Below are positions 47,592 to 59,825 of a stretch of DNA of 64,000 bases, piece by piece (the first letter of the stretch is position 1; every line of letters begins with the position of its first letter). The notes under the pieces are model-generated. The model was not told where the DNA came from. It worked only from the letters and a program-made list of their open reading frames with translations, and searched no databases. Source of the stretch: Setoptus koraiensis (taxonomy: Eukaryota; Arthropoda); NCBI GenBank assembly GCA_048013815.1, contig CM106586.1, forward strand, positions 11,842,001 through 11,906,000. Direction: 5' to 3'. The translations under genes and the position numbers were made by a program.

Positions 47592-49330
47592 GCAAAACAT
47601 CACTCAAATGCGTTGTTTAGTAGTTTTAGGTGCACAATCTGAACGGTAGCGAGGCCCGATAGCAGAGAAAAAATCTGCACAAATTGTATGTACAGATGGG
47701 AGCAAACTTGTGAACCGATCGAAGAGAATGTTCACGTTAAAAAACGTTCCCCGCTCGCTTGCCGGCTCGATAGTGCCTAAACGGAATCACAAATATGATT
47801 GTGCCATATAATATATTATAATAGTGCTGTTGATTGGCGATTCGTCGAGCCTCGAACCGAGTGACTGGTGGTCAGTTTGCAAACTGGCACAATAGAATAC
47901 CCAATAGATGGCAGGTATGAGGCTCACGTGATCGAGATATGCCGCCACAACTGACAGTTAGTCATGCTACTGGCCCCATTGGCTAGACAGCGTCGCAGCA
48001 TCGGTGGTTGGGCCCCAACGGAAGAGCCGAAGAACAATCTAGTCGAAACTTTCAAAATTGGAAAGGCTAATTGAACTGTTTTTTTTTCTTTCTTGTCAGC
48101 CCCTTGATTAATATACGTTGTCTGTCGCAAAGCAATGATGCGATTGAGTAGTGAAAAGGTTGTCCGATGCTAACATTTCGCGTTGTATTTATTGCCTTTG
48201 TCGCTCGTTTCATAGTATATTATTAGTGTAAGTAATGAGATTGAGCGTGTTCTGTCGCCCGATTTCTTGGAAATTCACCTGCCGAGTGTGGCCGCCTCTG
48301 TCACTGATTGCCGAGATCTTTGTGTCTATGTTTCTATCACTTCTCATGTGGCCGAAATTTAATTGAAAGCGAGCGAAAAAGAGAAAACGGAAGCCTCTCA
48401 AAAAATACCCATTTTGAGCGTGCAAAATATATAAAATAAAAATGACAAAAGAATCGGTGTAAGAAATGGTATAAACTTATGCAAGCGATTAGTCGAATAT
48501 CTCTTGAATGAACCGCTTAGAGTTTCTGAAAATCTCATTTCTTACTGGACAATCTTTTATATGATTCGTAGAAGGAAGGCAGAAAACAAGCCGAAAGCAA
48601 GTGTGCGTGAATTTTAACATTCATTATAGTTGAGTGTGTTGCAGGTGAGCCAGTTGGCTATTTGTGTGGGAACTGAGGCCCATTGTATCAGATGATTCGT
48701 TGGCTGGCATATCGGAATCGGCCGGAGCTACCAAAATGATCGATTGCGTGCCATAAATTTGATGACAATAGCGTGTCAGACAAGAGACCTTTACCAAGCG
48801 GATGTGATATATGGTTACTTAATATCGATATATACAATGTATTATATACAATGCATTATACGCAATGCATTTTGGAGCGTGATGGACGCAATCATAGGTG
48901 CATCCACATGTCGAAATGGGAAACATAAGTGGTGAATATTTCGGGATGGCGTTTGCGACCAATGACGATTGTAGTGTGTGCTGATGGTAGCGTAAATAGG
49001 AAATAGACAACAAGAGAGTTAGACAATAAGAGTTTGATAATAATAGAATGACTCTAAATTAGATTTAAATTTAAGTGAGTGCGTGTGAAAAATAGTTTCA
49101 TAAGTGGATTTGGGAGAATCACTTAGAAACATTGTTGTCTTGTTCGAGTGACCCGTTCATCTAATAATAGCAACGCTGACCGCGACAACTAGCCCGCGGT
49201 GCACAGCTCATAAATATAAATATAACCAAGTGTATGCAAACTAACAATTGGCGGGGGGCGACACAGAGGCAACGGGTTTACGTGCACCACTTTGAACGCT
49301 CCGGAGGGACGTTTCAAGCGGTGCGCAAAG

Positions 49331-49420
49331 GTCCGAGAAGGTTCAGGAGGGTTCGCGAAGGTTCGGGAAGGTTCGGGAAGGTTCGGGAAGGTTCGGGAAG
49401 GTTCGGGAAGGTTCGGCCGG
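49331..49420. repeat. 10-bp minisatellite (GTTCGGGAAG)
   Basis: Nine head-to-tail units, the middle five identical and the outer ones decayed, typical of slippage at the centre of an array. Confidence 0.92.
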
Positions 49421-49540
49421 CTGATTGGGGGCCAGTTCCGACGTCCCGCGCCGGGTCCTCAATGCGCTTGTGTGTGTGTGAATGGGAAGAGACTGTCCGC
49501 TTGAGCGGCGACAAGATGGCTTGTTTTCGAGCACTCAATG

Positions 49541-49572
49541 TCCCGGGCCCCGCGAGCAGACGGGGCCCGGGA
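49541..49572. repeat. GC-only 12-bp perfect hairpin
   Basis: Arms TCCCGGGCCCCG and CGGGGCCCGGGA around an 8-base loop. It is unusually GC-rich for this region. Confidence 0.88.
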
Positions 49573-50852
49573 TCATGGACAAGTTGCAGCTCAGGTACAA
49601 GCAAACACACGAGCGAGCAAACAATGGACGCGATTTGTTTGCGTCTGGGCCCCGTCTTATGGGCGCATGAGACTCTCATGATGTGAGACAATACAAACGT
49701 TGATGATTTATTACAATAATTATTCATCTAAACAAACTACATGCATGCCAATTGATGGGCACCTTTAAAAGCCCGTGCGAATGCCAGCACGCGGCTATTA
49801 AAAATCCATCTAGTTTCCAGTTGCATCAGCACTCACAAATAATAATGATAATAATATCATTAATATGGCGATGATGGCGACGCGCTGCCTTATGCTTTTA
49901 TGGCATCGGCTCGGCAAACCGACACCGCCTAGACGAGAGAGATGTGATAGTAATTATGATGGACTTAATATTTTCGCTCGCTAATGGATGTTTGACAATT
50001 TCAAACTAATGCCACCGCAACCGCCAACAACTCGGTCGCTCTGTCGGCCCATTTTCCAGCCATATGGCCCAACATACACCTAGACGCTGTCGCGTTGCAT
50101 AATGTGATTTGAGTAGTGATGTCGTTGCTAGCATTTAGCAAGGGTATTTTTGTCAGATATGCAAAATGATATGTATGATAATGTGATTTACGACACACCA
50201 CGTCCCGTTATGTTTGACAGACACCATTGCTGCTGCACGCGCAAACACACTTCAATATCTGGCTCATATGTCTGACTCGGACATCCTGTTATAATAGAAG
50301 CCAACATGACGACATACAGTGCCCATCACGAGCATCTCGTCCGGGATGCAAGGCCATTTTTTCCGCAATTTTTTTTGACCCGAATCCGCATTACAATTCA
50401 ATGAATTCACACAGTATCCCGTGCCCAATGATTGCCGGACACTGCATCTGATGCTGCAGTGCCGGCTCGCTTGAATGAGGCCCAAAAGACAAAAACCAAT
50501 GATAACCGGCACTGAGCGTAGTCCTTACACAACAATCAGCAAAGCGACTGGTCCGAATAGCCAAGTTTCACGAATTGCCGCAGAAATTGGACCCGAGCTA
50601 ATTTCTACGGCATCATTGGTTCCGGTATCGATGCCAAAAATATCTGCACCATTCAGATGCCTCTGTCAGGGCGCAAACATCTGACTCGGGCCTCGCTTTG
50701 TTCAGGTCGGTTATTGAGTAACCCAGATACACCTTTTTACATATTGGTGCAGCACGAGAAGCCGAAAGAGTTGAACGCGAGATTGTACCAGTTTTTGCAA
50801 GATTCTGCAATTAAACTGATACTGTTAACTAGTGGTCGTGGCTTACCCGCCG

Positions 50853-50885
50853 GCCCGGGGTTATCTGGCAAACTGGACCCCGGGC
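50853..50885. repeat. GC-rich 9-bp hairpin
   Basis: Arms GCCCGGGGT (50853-50861) and ACCCCGGGC (50877-50885) with a 15-base loop. Confidence 0.75.
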
Positions 50886-52011
50886 TAATTGTTACCCGGC
50901 CGCTATCACTACTGTTAACGCGAAAGATGGTGCTGGCGCCATAATGAACCAATCCGAGCCATAAAATCGCAACAAATTGAATGATGAGTGTAAATTCGAT
51001 TGGCGAAATGAAGTTTCGCACTTTGCCCACTTGGAAACGAGATATTTTGCCCAACTGACAGGCCTTTCCTGCCAGGAAATCCCTGAGAACAAAGCTCGTA
51101 CGTGTGAACTTATCAAGACGAACTTTTTAAAATGGTTTCTCGGTATTATTTGCACCAGCTGCACTCGGTGTAAGCGCGAAATTTCTGACTATTGAGTATT
51201 GAATTAGCAGATCTACGATAGAAGAAAAAACAGTTTCACACAACCGAATCATATTGTTACATTGGCTAACCAAAAATGACTGGAACGGAAGTGCCACTTG
51301 TCCATTGGACTGGAGTTTGCGATTATTAATTGCCAATTAGTTGCTCGTTATTATTTGTTATACTGATGGCTAACAATGATGAGCGCTGCAACAGCTCGGA
51401 TAACACCATCAAATGGTTGCTTTCAGTGGATCCGTCGCGGGCTGCGAAAAGGAAATTGAGCAGATGGACACAGAGTATTCTGTTTCGCCACTGAATTGGT
51501 AGCGCACTCGCTCAACTTGCTGTCACATATGAGCAAGCCACAGAGAGATGTCTACATTAAAAGGGGTACGGGTATTGGCCAGATAAGAATAGTTGAGCGT
51601 CTTTTCTAAGAAAATTTCCTAAAGCTTGTTCAAAAAAAGCGGCCAATTCTCAGGTAGCGTGAAGAACTGTCAGTTTTCATATTGCTAATGGCATGCTGAA
51701 ATATAAATGTTGCCAGCATTTAGCACAATTGACACACTTGCGAATCAGAGTTTCGCGTCAAATTGACATTGTGATAACAGAGTTATCTGAGATGAATATG
51801 GCCTAGTTGGCCATAATTAGCGGCCAATTGGCCTCTGTGCGATGCGCTGAGACTAAAATTTTGTCGTCGTTTTCAGATCCACATACAGTGTCTCAAATTC
51901 ATCCTTGTGACCAGCATGGCTCACTAGAGAATTTCCAGGCCTCTTCCATATACATAGATGACTCGGTTCTGCTAGGAACGAATTTTGTCTGCCTTGGCAA
52001 TTATTGGCATT

Positions 52012-52044
52012 ATTACTATTCTAGCCAATGGCTAGAATAGTAAT
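52012..52044. repeat. 33-bp palindrome, 16-bp arms
   Basis: ATTACTATTCTAGCCA and TGGCTAGAATAGTAAT are perfect reverse complements separated by one base. Confidence 0.88.
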
Positions 52045-53262
52045 TCGCTCGGGCAAGTTCCGCACGGGCCGTACCTCTTGCGAACTACTTCCTGGAATGC
52101 TTGTCGTCCCTCGCCAGCTATTCTTATCATGCTATTCTTATCATACTATTCTTATCATTCTTTCAGCCACTTGAGGTGTGCTTGTGAGCGATTTGGGCGA
52201 ATGCCTGAGAAGAAAAAAATGACACAACCACAACAGAGGGACACTTAATTAAAAATACCAAAATTCATTCCTTTCGTGCAGGTTTGGCCAGGATTGAACT
52301 GAGCGCTCGTGATCCGCTAGTTGTAGAGGAAAAAGAATCTTTTTCGGCTTCTTTTTCAAAAATCTTCAACTCCTTTTTCAGCAATCCTCTGCTGCCTTTT
52401 TCAGCAATTTTCCGCTCCTTTTTCAGCAAAGCTCTGCTCCGTTTTTCACCTACATGTGAGCTCATATCTTAACTGCCGCAAAGCGCTGCTAACACTAGAG
52501 CACGACATAGCGCAACCGGGCCCATTTAGGTGGGTACCATTCAGAGGCAAATGAAGCCAGAGCAATATTATAGGCCCCAAAAACGGCCCAATTCCGGGAG
52601 CATGCGCCCCAATTTGGTTGGCGAATCGCGACGCAAGTCCAGAGCACGAGCTCTAGTGCTCATGTCAGTGTGAGTATTGACGATTTCTGCATGGGTCCGT
52701 TATAGCGGCGAATGTCGCATGAGCTGAAATGTGGGGGTGCAACAAGCTTAACACAGAGCGATATTATTAATATGCTGAAATATTATGACCCAAAACTGGG
52801 ACCGTTACTATTTGCGACACTAACTTGCGCTAACTCCACACACGTCGTGAACACACTAACAGCACGTGAAATGAACAGTCAGATAATAATAGATTCATTT
52901 GTGGTGACAGAGATAGGAAATGACAGAGCTTTATTATTATTAGTGTAGAGAGAGCGAGAGAGAGAAAGGGGCCCCACAGTGAGACGGCGTTGTTTATTGC
53001 GTCATCTTGTATTTTTGGGTATGCGAGCGTGGGCGTCGCACAGTGACAGCAGAAATAAGCGAGCATACAAAGTGTGAGGGCCGGCCAAGCATTGAGTCAT
53101 CATTTTGTCGCAACTACATAGACTAGGCCATAGACGGGGCAACGCCAAGTGAGAGAGACGCACTAACTAGAGTTGAACAAATCGGACAGATTGCCTAATT
53201 GTCGGCCACATACATGCTGTTGCACGCACACGCACACACACGAGGGGCCCCGTTTGTGACGG

Positions 53263-53268
53263 TATAAA
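53263..53268 (+). promoter_or_regulatory. TATA box, probable allatotropin gene promoter
   Basis: TATAAA in the context GACGGTATAAATGG, about 470 bp upstream of the start codon at 53737, with no clear gene between. Distance implies a long leader or an unseen intron in it. Confidence 0.5.
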
Positions 53269-53736
53269 TGGTTGCGATCGAAGCGAATGGAGTAACAATG
53301 CATCTTGGTTTGTTAGCGAGAGCACATCCAAAAGTCAGTTGATAACTGCCAACTTGTTATCCGTTTCAATTGATTGTGTCAGTGTGTGTTTGTTTGTCAG
53401 TGTGCGCGTATCAGTGTCGGTGTTGGTGTCGGCCCGTCTTATAGCAACAACAACAACAACAACAACAACAGCATAACATTATCAAACGAAAACAGTAGTT
53501 TAGGCCTGTCGCCGCAGTTAATTAGTGACGCAACAGCATACACACCAGCGCAATAACAATCATAACAATAATAATAATTAACGATTAATTAACGACAAAT
53601 TACAGACAAAACTAAGTACTACAATAACTCGGCGAGAATCGTAGCGAAAAAAAACTTGTTTACTTGCCAAATTTGACCAACACTCAGGACGAATAAATAA
53701 ATTAGCGACAAACAGCAACAACAGCAAATATCGACA

Positions 53737-54468
53737 ATGTCTCGGAATCTACTACTAGTGGCCTGCCTACTGTCGTGCGGTGGCACCATAATCGGTTCGC
53801 TCAATCACGGCCACTCGGTGCTGGCCTCACCTTCGTCGTCTTCGTCGTCGTCGGGCCCGTCAGCAATCAATCAACAGCAACAGCAGCCCGAAGAGTTGGT
53901 CGATCAGTTGAATGACGCAAGCCAGCGAAACGACAACAACGATCAGACAATTTTCGATCAACAACAACAACAGAATTTGTATCGCTCTAACAGCAACGAA
54001 CAACAACAGGCCCCATTTTATTCTTATTTGCGCGCCTCGTCAGGCAACCCGGCAGCATCGTTTATGTCCCCGTTTGCTAGCGCCTACGTCATGTCGCCTA
54101 GCCAAGGAACAAACGGCAACAATCTCTATCTACCTATTCAGCGTTCTTTCTTGAGTCGCGCCAACACACAACAATTCGGACAATTTGGGGGCGCGGGCGC
54201 CCAATTTGAACCGATCGATTTTGACTCAATCAATTGGAACGCGGCCAATTTAATGCGCGAAGGGCGAGCCTACAAGCCAAAGATTATGTCTACGGCACGC
54301 GGTTTTGGTAAGCGAAGTTTCGGCGGTTATTCTTCCATGTTTGACAACGCAAAACTATCGCACGGCTCAAATCAGCGCCACGTCACCTACGCCGATCTCA
54401 TGGCAGCGGCCAATCCCACCAACAATTACGCCATCAACAACAATCTGTCTGGTCACGGAATCAGGTGA
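53737..54468 (+). CDS. Allatotropin neuropeptide precursor
   Basis: A 243-residue prepropeptide. An N-terminal signal peptide (MSRNLLLVACLLSCGGTIIG) is followed by a long low-complexity spacer rich in Ser, Gln and Asn. The single bioactive peptide is at 178-190 (54268-54306): AYKPKIMSTARGF, then Gly191 as amide donor and KR for cleavage; upstream processing would be at a single Arg (MREGR). Length 13 and the C-terminal TARGF-amide match Manduca allatotropin (GFKNVEMMTARGF-amide). Allatotropins act on G-protein-coupled receptors of the orexin-like group and stimulate juvenile hormone synthesis, gut and heart muscle in insects. The frame ends in TGA, but that TGA is part of a strong donor (CAGGTGAGT, exon end 54464), so a short further exon may replace the last codon; I could not find it with confidence. 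Confidence 0.88.
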   Translation: MSRNLLLVACLLSCGGTIIGSLNHGHSVLASPSSSSSSSGPSAINQQQQQPEELVDQLNDASQRNDNNDQTIFDQQQQQNLYRSNSNEQQQAPFYSYLRASSGNPAASFMSPFASAYVMSPSQGTNGNNLYLPIQRSFLSRANTQQFGQFGGAGAQFEPIDFDSINWNAANLMREGRAYKPKIMSTARGFGKRSFGGYSSMFDNAKLSHGSNQRHVTYADLMAAANPTNNYAINNNLSGHGIR

Positions 54469-56042
54469 GTTTGGCCACTGCACACGTGCCACTGCATTTA
54501 TGTGATTGCGAAAGCTTGATTGAATTTGGATATGATAAGTTGCGTTTGTTGCATGCACAATTCGGCAACTCGTTGGGCCCCCGCCAATGTCGGCAACGCG
54601 TGCCGATCTCCTCAACTGTCATCAACTCACTATAACATGTCCATACCGTGTCTCCCTTCGCCCCCCTCCATCGACATCACATTTGTCTCATCTTAAAATC
54701 CGTTTCCGGTCACCGCAACCAATCACCGCTGACCGCCGCCAAAACCCAAACCGAATCCCGTCCCGAATGCAAACCGAACCCGAATGCGAACCGTTAATTT
54801 GAATTGAATCGCCTGAATATCGGACTGACATCATCCAAATCCAACCACCGTCGTGTCGCAAAACGCAAATACGCGCGAGCACGCATCATTTGAACTGTCG
54901 TCGTGCAAATTGCCGCAAATTGTCGAACCGCCGTTTGTGCCCAACAACACGGACTGCCCACCATAATTTGCCTACATTTTGCATTACGATCCCTAACCTC
55001 TCAACCGAGCTCAAATGTCCCGTGTAAAATCGTTGTACCAAAACCAAACGTTACTGACCCTAACTAATAAGCTCAAAATACGCCGATTGGATTAACCAAG
55101 CGCTGGCTCGTTATCCGTCGCTAGGTAAACACGTCAATAGCAAATACTCAGACTACAATGGTATTATACATCGTCCAATCGAAATTGATCCTCATTATAA
55201 CACACAATCCCTCTGGCATCCCGTTGCATGCGATCGCATGCATCCATCGCTGCAATCTTATTACGCATGCTAGTCGTAAATTAATTTCATTGTCGTCAAA
55301 TCTACGCGCGCAAGCTCGCCAATTTGATTTAATAGTGCTGACCCGGCGAGCAGTTTCAATCGGCGACCAGTTTCCACCGGCAAGCAGCAGTTCGGTTCAG
55401 TTCAATTCAACTCATCTTATTTTATCTCGGCCAATCTGCAGCTTAATTAGCCAGCCAGCTAATGCAGCGACCTCTGTACTGTGCCCATTTAAAAGCTATT
55501 CAGTGTATATTCAGAGGCTTATCTTTAGGTTATATTGCAACGCGTTATACATATATCTTACAGATAGTTGCATCCTTGTTTCTACTTGCCAGCACCATTA
55601 TCGTTGAAGTTGCGTCACCCGCTAATGTGCCCCACGATCCTCGCCCGTCGCCCCCAATAAACACGACAAGCCAATTTGTTGTGTTGTCTTCACACTGCCA
55701 ACCACATCATAATGCCTTTGTTATGTTGTGTCTTGACACAGCTCAGATGGCTTACAAGATAACACGATGGTCACTTTGGGTGCCTATGAGCATCTTGTTG
55801 TGTTTCCTGCTACAGTCAGTAGTTGAATAGATAACAACATTCAAACATACAAATGTTATGGAAGAAGCCTGCAGAGCCGACACACAAACAGAGAAAATTA
55901 ACATTTGGGGCGATCCGTCTTGGTGTGTTTTGTAATTAATTCTTTGCATTTATTTCACAAACAATTCGGGCTCGTATAATTCGCATCGTATCGATGCAAA
56001 CGCGTTGGCTTTGTATCACGACAGGCAAAACAATAGTTTGGG

Positions 56043-56170
<128 letters not shown>

Positions 56171-57105
56171 AGAACAATTTAATTAGTGTGCCGAGTTATA
56201 ATGATACGATCCTATTTGTTGATGAACCGCTGATTGATATACTAGACCGGCGCTAATTTTCTTCGACAGTTTCTAGACAGACGCGCTGCTAGCCGTGCCT
56301 CTTTCACACAGTTATTAGCATATCCAATTGAAGTGCTCGTTGATTACTCGCACTCACTCTTATGAGTCAGTCTCGGAAGTCTGTCATGGACGTACCAACA
56401 ACGATCCGTTACAAGAATACTTTTCTCATGAACAACTAATTCCCCAATAACTCACTCGCGTCACACTTTGTGCCATCGATCCCCCCCCCCCCGACACTTA
56501 CTATAAAAACGATAACAGATAATATAAACAAATCTCTATTAATACAAACATACACATCATTTACATAATTATCTCTTTAGGTGATGGTATAATAACTAGT
56601 GAAGAGAAGTATCAATCACTTTAAACCATGTTGAGAAGAACCCATGTTGACAGGCTACACAGTTGTTGCTAGAAAGCAGACATAATAAAACGGAAGCCAC
56701 CGGCTTAAGTGGAACACAAATATATACATACACTCAACCGAATACATCTATACGTGTAAACATGACGAAAAACCAATGATGCGATATTGCGTTGCAACTA
56801 AATGACACATCATCATCAATAATAAACAATGGGAGAGAGCTAGTTCAGTGAAGCGGCGTTATAACTAATCTATTCTCTATAAGATACTTTATATACAATT
56901 GGCACCCAAAGGTCACGGTGTAAAGTGTTGTAAGAGTTAAATGTTAGTGTTGCCAAACTTATCTATGTATAGCTAATTAGCAAACTACCTTGGGAGGGAG
57001 AAGATACAAGAGCAAACAAAATGACAGGAGGAGCACATTAATAGAGGAGCGAATTATATTCACACTACACTATATACCCCTACTACTTCATGAAATCACA
57101 AATCA

Positions 57106-57129
57106 CACACACACACACACACACACACC
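57106..57129. repeat. CA dinucleotide microsatellite
   Basis: About 12 uninterrupted CA units. Confidence 0.9.
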
Positions 57130-58520
57130 AATTGTGTACTGACAAAATGCTCCAAAAACTACCACTATCACCACTATTCACAGGTCATCACACCAATGAT
57201 GGTCTAGATTAGCGAGAAAAGGAGAGAGTGAGTTGGTTTGGCATTTGTATCAGTGAAACATGAACAAAAATTTTAGCGACAAAGATAATAATATTAGTTT
57301 GACAACATTGTTGTCTGTCAATAGGTAGGATACATAGCATCACATCAAATGAGGACAACGTGTATCAACGCTACTACTACCACTATTACCACCATCACCA
57401 CTACCACCACCACCAACAGCAGCATCTAAGCATGATGGATACCACCATACCCTACCAAAGCTATTAGACAAATCGCAAGGAAATCATGAAGAATATCAAT
57501 TCAAGATCATTGTTCAGGATAATGTACAACTACAACAATAAAAGCAGATATATGCCTAGATGTAATTATAATGTTGTCGACGATGTTCAATAGCGAGAGC
57601 TATTACTGATGATAATGACGACGGTTTACCTGTCAGCAACGAAAATAACCAAAACAATGATCTAGCAATAATGACATCAGAAATAGTTGCTTGTTCCTCA
57701 ATTCCTCTCTGCGCTTTTTGCGATGGGCCGGTTGTTATACTACCACACTTCCGGTTGGACCATGATTCTCTCTTGATCCTGTCAGGTCTATTTTGATTTT
57801 GCCCAATTATCACCAATTATCAGTTGACTTGACAGTCGTGGCGGGGCATTCGGGTAAATTAATCCGATGATAGGCAAACATATTTGCCACGAAGGATAGT
57901 AGATGACAAAAAGTAGTCAGTAGTAAAGTATTAAGTAAATTCCAAAATGGATTATGCAATAGGTATGCGAGTGTGATTTCCATTCACTAGATGGCACTGG
58001 CTGAATTTTTGGCGGAAAATACAAAAATTGAAAAGTGGCCGCAATTTAATTGTTACCGCACTTGTATCCTGGCAAACACTTTCAATTGCTCACAATTGAT
58101 TCACAATTGTCAGTGGCGTCGAACAGGTACATTGGACAGGTTACGGTGTCGAACAATAGTACTGATGAGATAAAAAAAAAGTCCAAGTTGAGTCAGATTT
58201 GTTAGTATTCACGGCCAAAAATTGATCGTCATGCAACTTGTCGCAACTGGAAGCCGGCTGCAAACGGTATGAGTCGAGGCGGGGCCACCCAATGTGAGGA
58301 TCTCTGGCCTGTCGGCCGGTCTAAAAATAGCCACTGAGATGACGGATGCGCTCTAATGACTCACAACCTGTCAGTTTGACTGATGTAAATCACAGTTCAG
58401 TGCCAAATCTGGCACCGGCGAGCAGCGAGTTTGATTTGATTGGAGGCAGCGTAATTGTTCAATTGAAGAATATTCATGAGCAGAAAAGAAATTCATTGAT
58501 GAACTTGATGATAGTTGTTA

Positions 58521-58742
58521 AAGGGTGGTCGCGGCTAGTTCGTTTTTTGAACTATTAAGGCTACGCTAGCCTCCACAGTTCATTTTTCGTGCAGCTGATT
58601 TCGACTTTCTGTGCAATTCTCACCGAGGACAACCGAAGATAAGGCGACACAATGTCGGCACAGTGAGCACACGAAAAATGCACTGTGGAGGCGCTAGCGT
58701 AGCCTTAATAGTTCAAAAAACGAACTAGCCGCGACCACCCTT
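58521..58742. mobile_element. 222-bp MITE with TA target duplication
   Basis: Long terminal inverted repeats of about 72 bp: the first 52 bases (AAGGGTGGTCGCGGCTAG...) match the other end perfectly, then one 2-base indel and one mismatch out to TTTTTCGTG. The ends are flanked by TA on both sides (58519-58520 and 58743-58744). Nothing is coded inside. The TA duplication and structure indicate a non-autonomous element mobilised by a Tc1/mariner or pogo-type transposase. Its ends do not match those of the neighbouring Tigger element, so that element is not its evident partner. Confidence 0.9.
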
Positions 58743-59139
58743 TACATGAAGTTGCTGATTGGTTGCGGCACGTATTGGTGAGTTCAGTTCACAGGTGAAC
58801 ATTCACAGGTGAACATTGGTGCACATGGAGCACAAGTTACAGGGAGAGAGAAGGAACGCAATTTTAGAGCAGCTAGCGCTAGATAAAGAGAAGCTGGCTT
58901 TTTCGTCTGGCTCGTCTCGCAGAATGGTTTGCATTCGAAACAGCTGACTGTAAAAATAAATTATGTCTACCATGTAAGTGTGGCTGTTCGGCTTTTTGCT
59001 CGCTGCTAATGCTGCTATAATACAGTAAAGTTCAGCCAAATGCGAAAAATTGGGACCAAAAAGCGAGCGCACGTTTTAAATTCACACTCATCATTTCGAC
59101 ATGGAGGCGGACAGTCACTTTCAATTTTTCATTTATTAT

Positions 59140-59627
59140 TATCATCTCTTTAGCATTCTAATGCATATTTAGACAAATGCAATGTGGCTAGGAATTGTGA
59201 TGCAATCGATACTACCGGATCCGATACAACTGTGACAACACTTCATGCCTCAGCTGAAGGCCAGAAATCATTTTAGATCATTGTTATTATTATTATTACA
59301 CAAATTAGCTCAAACAAACATACACTTAACGCTACTTAAATCATATGTTGATTATATGACAATAACATTATGTCATTATGATCATCACCTTCGTGATATC
59401 CTATCAATAGGAAATAATGATCTTAGTTACTACCCATTAGATGGGTGAGGCCGCAAAATAATTCAGATTGACATGAATCATAGCATTACACAACCACCAA
59501 GAGAGACTTTGTATCATCTCTTTAGCATCCTAATGCATATTTAGACAAATGCAATGTGACTAGGAATTGTGATGCAATCGATACCACCGCATCCGATACA
59601 ACTGTGACGACACTTCATGCCTCAGCT
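59140..59627. repeat. Pair of 116-bp direct repeats inside the Tigger element
   Basis: Copies at 59140-59255 and 59512-59627 differ at five positions with no indel. They begin TATCATCTCTTTAGCAT and end CCTCAGCT, and enclose 256 bp of unrecognised sequence. Confidence 0.92.
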
Positions 59628-59825
59628 TATTAAATGACATATTGTAAATATGACAATATATATAAACACAAATATATACACAGATATACATTTATGGACA
59701 TCTTATTTAGGATAACACGATCAAAAACTAGACCTGCCAAACTATCCAACCAAAAAGACAGAAATACTTCGGCCTAGGAACTTCTTAATAAGCTGACTGT
59801 AGATAAGCTTTTATTAACATCACTA

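Larger units (their letters stand above)
44563..53262. other. Long gene-poor region
   Basis: Nearly 9 kb without a supportable gene on either strand. It holds scattered microsatellites, a 10-bp minisatellite (49331-49420), a Lys/Glu-like coding-looking repeat on the minus strand (about 52340-52450) and several perfect hairpins listed separately. It may hold distal control sequence for the EGF-domain or allatotropin genes; nothing in it proves that. Confidence 0.5.

Noticed and set aside
52265-52465. Lys/Glu-rich minus-strand frame with internal repeats
   Set aside because: It is a tandem repeat of about 25 bp read as protein; no start context, neighbours or family.
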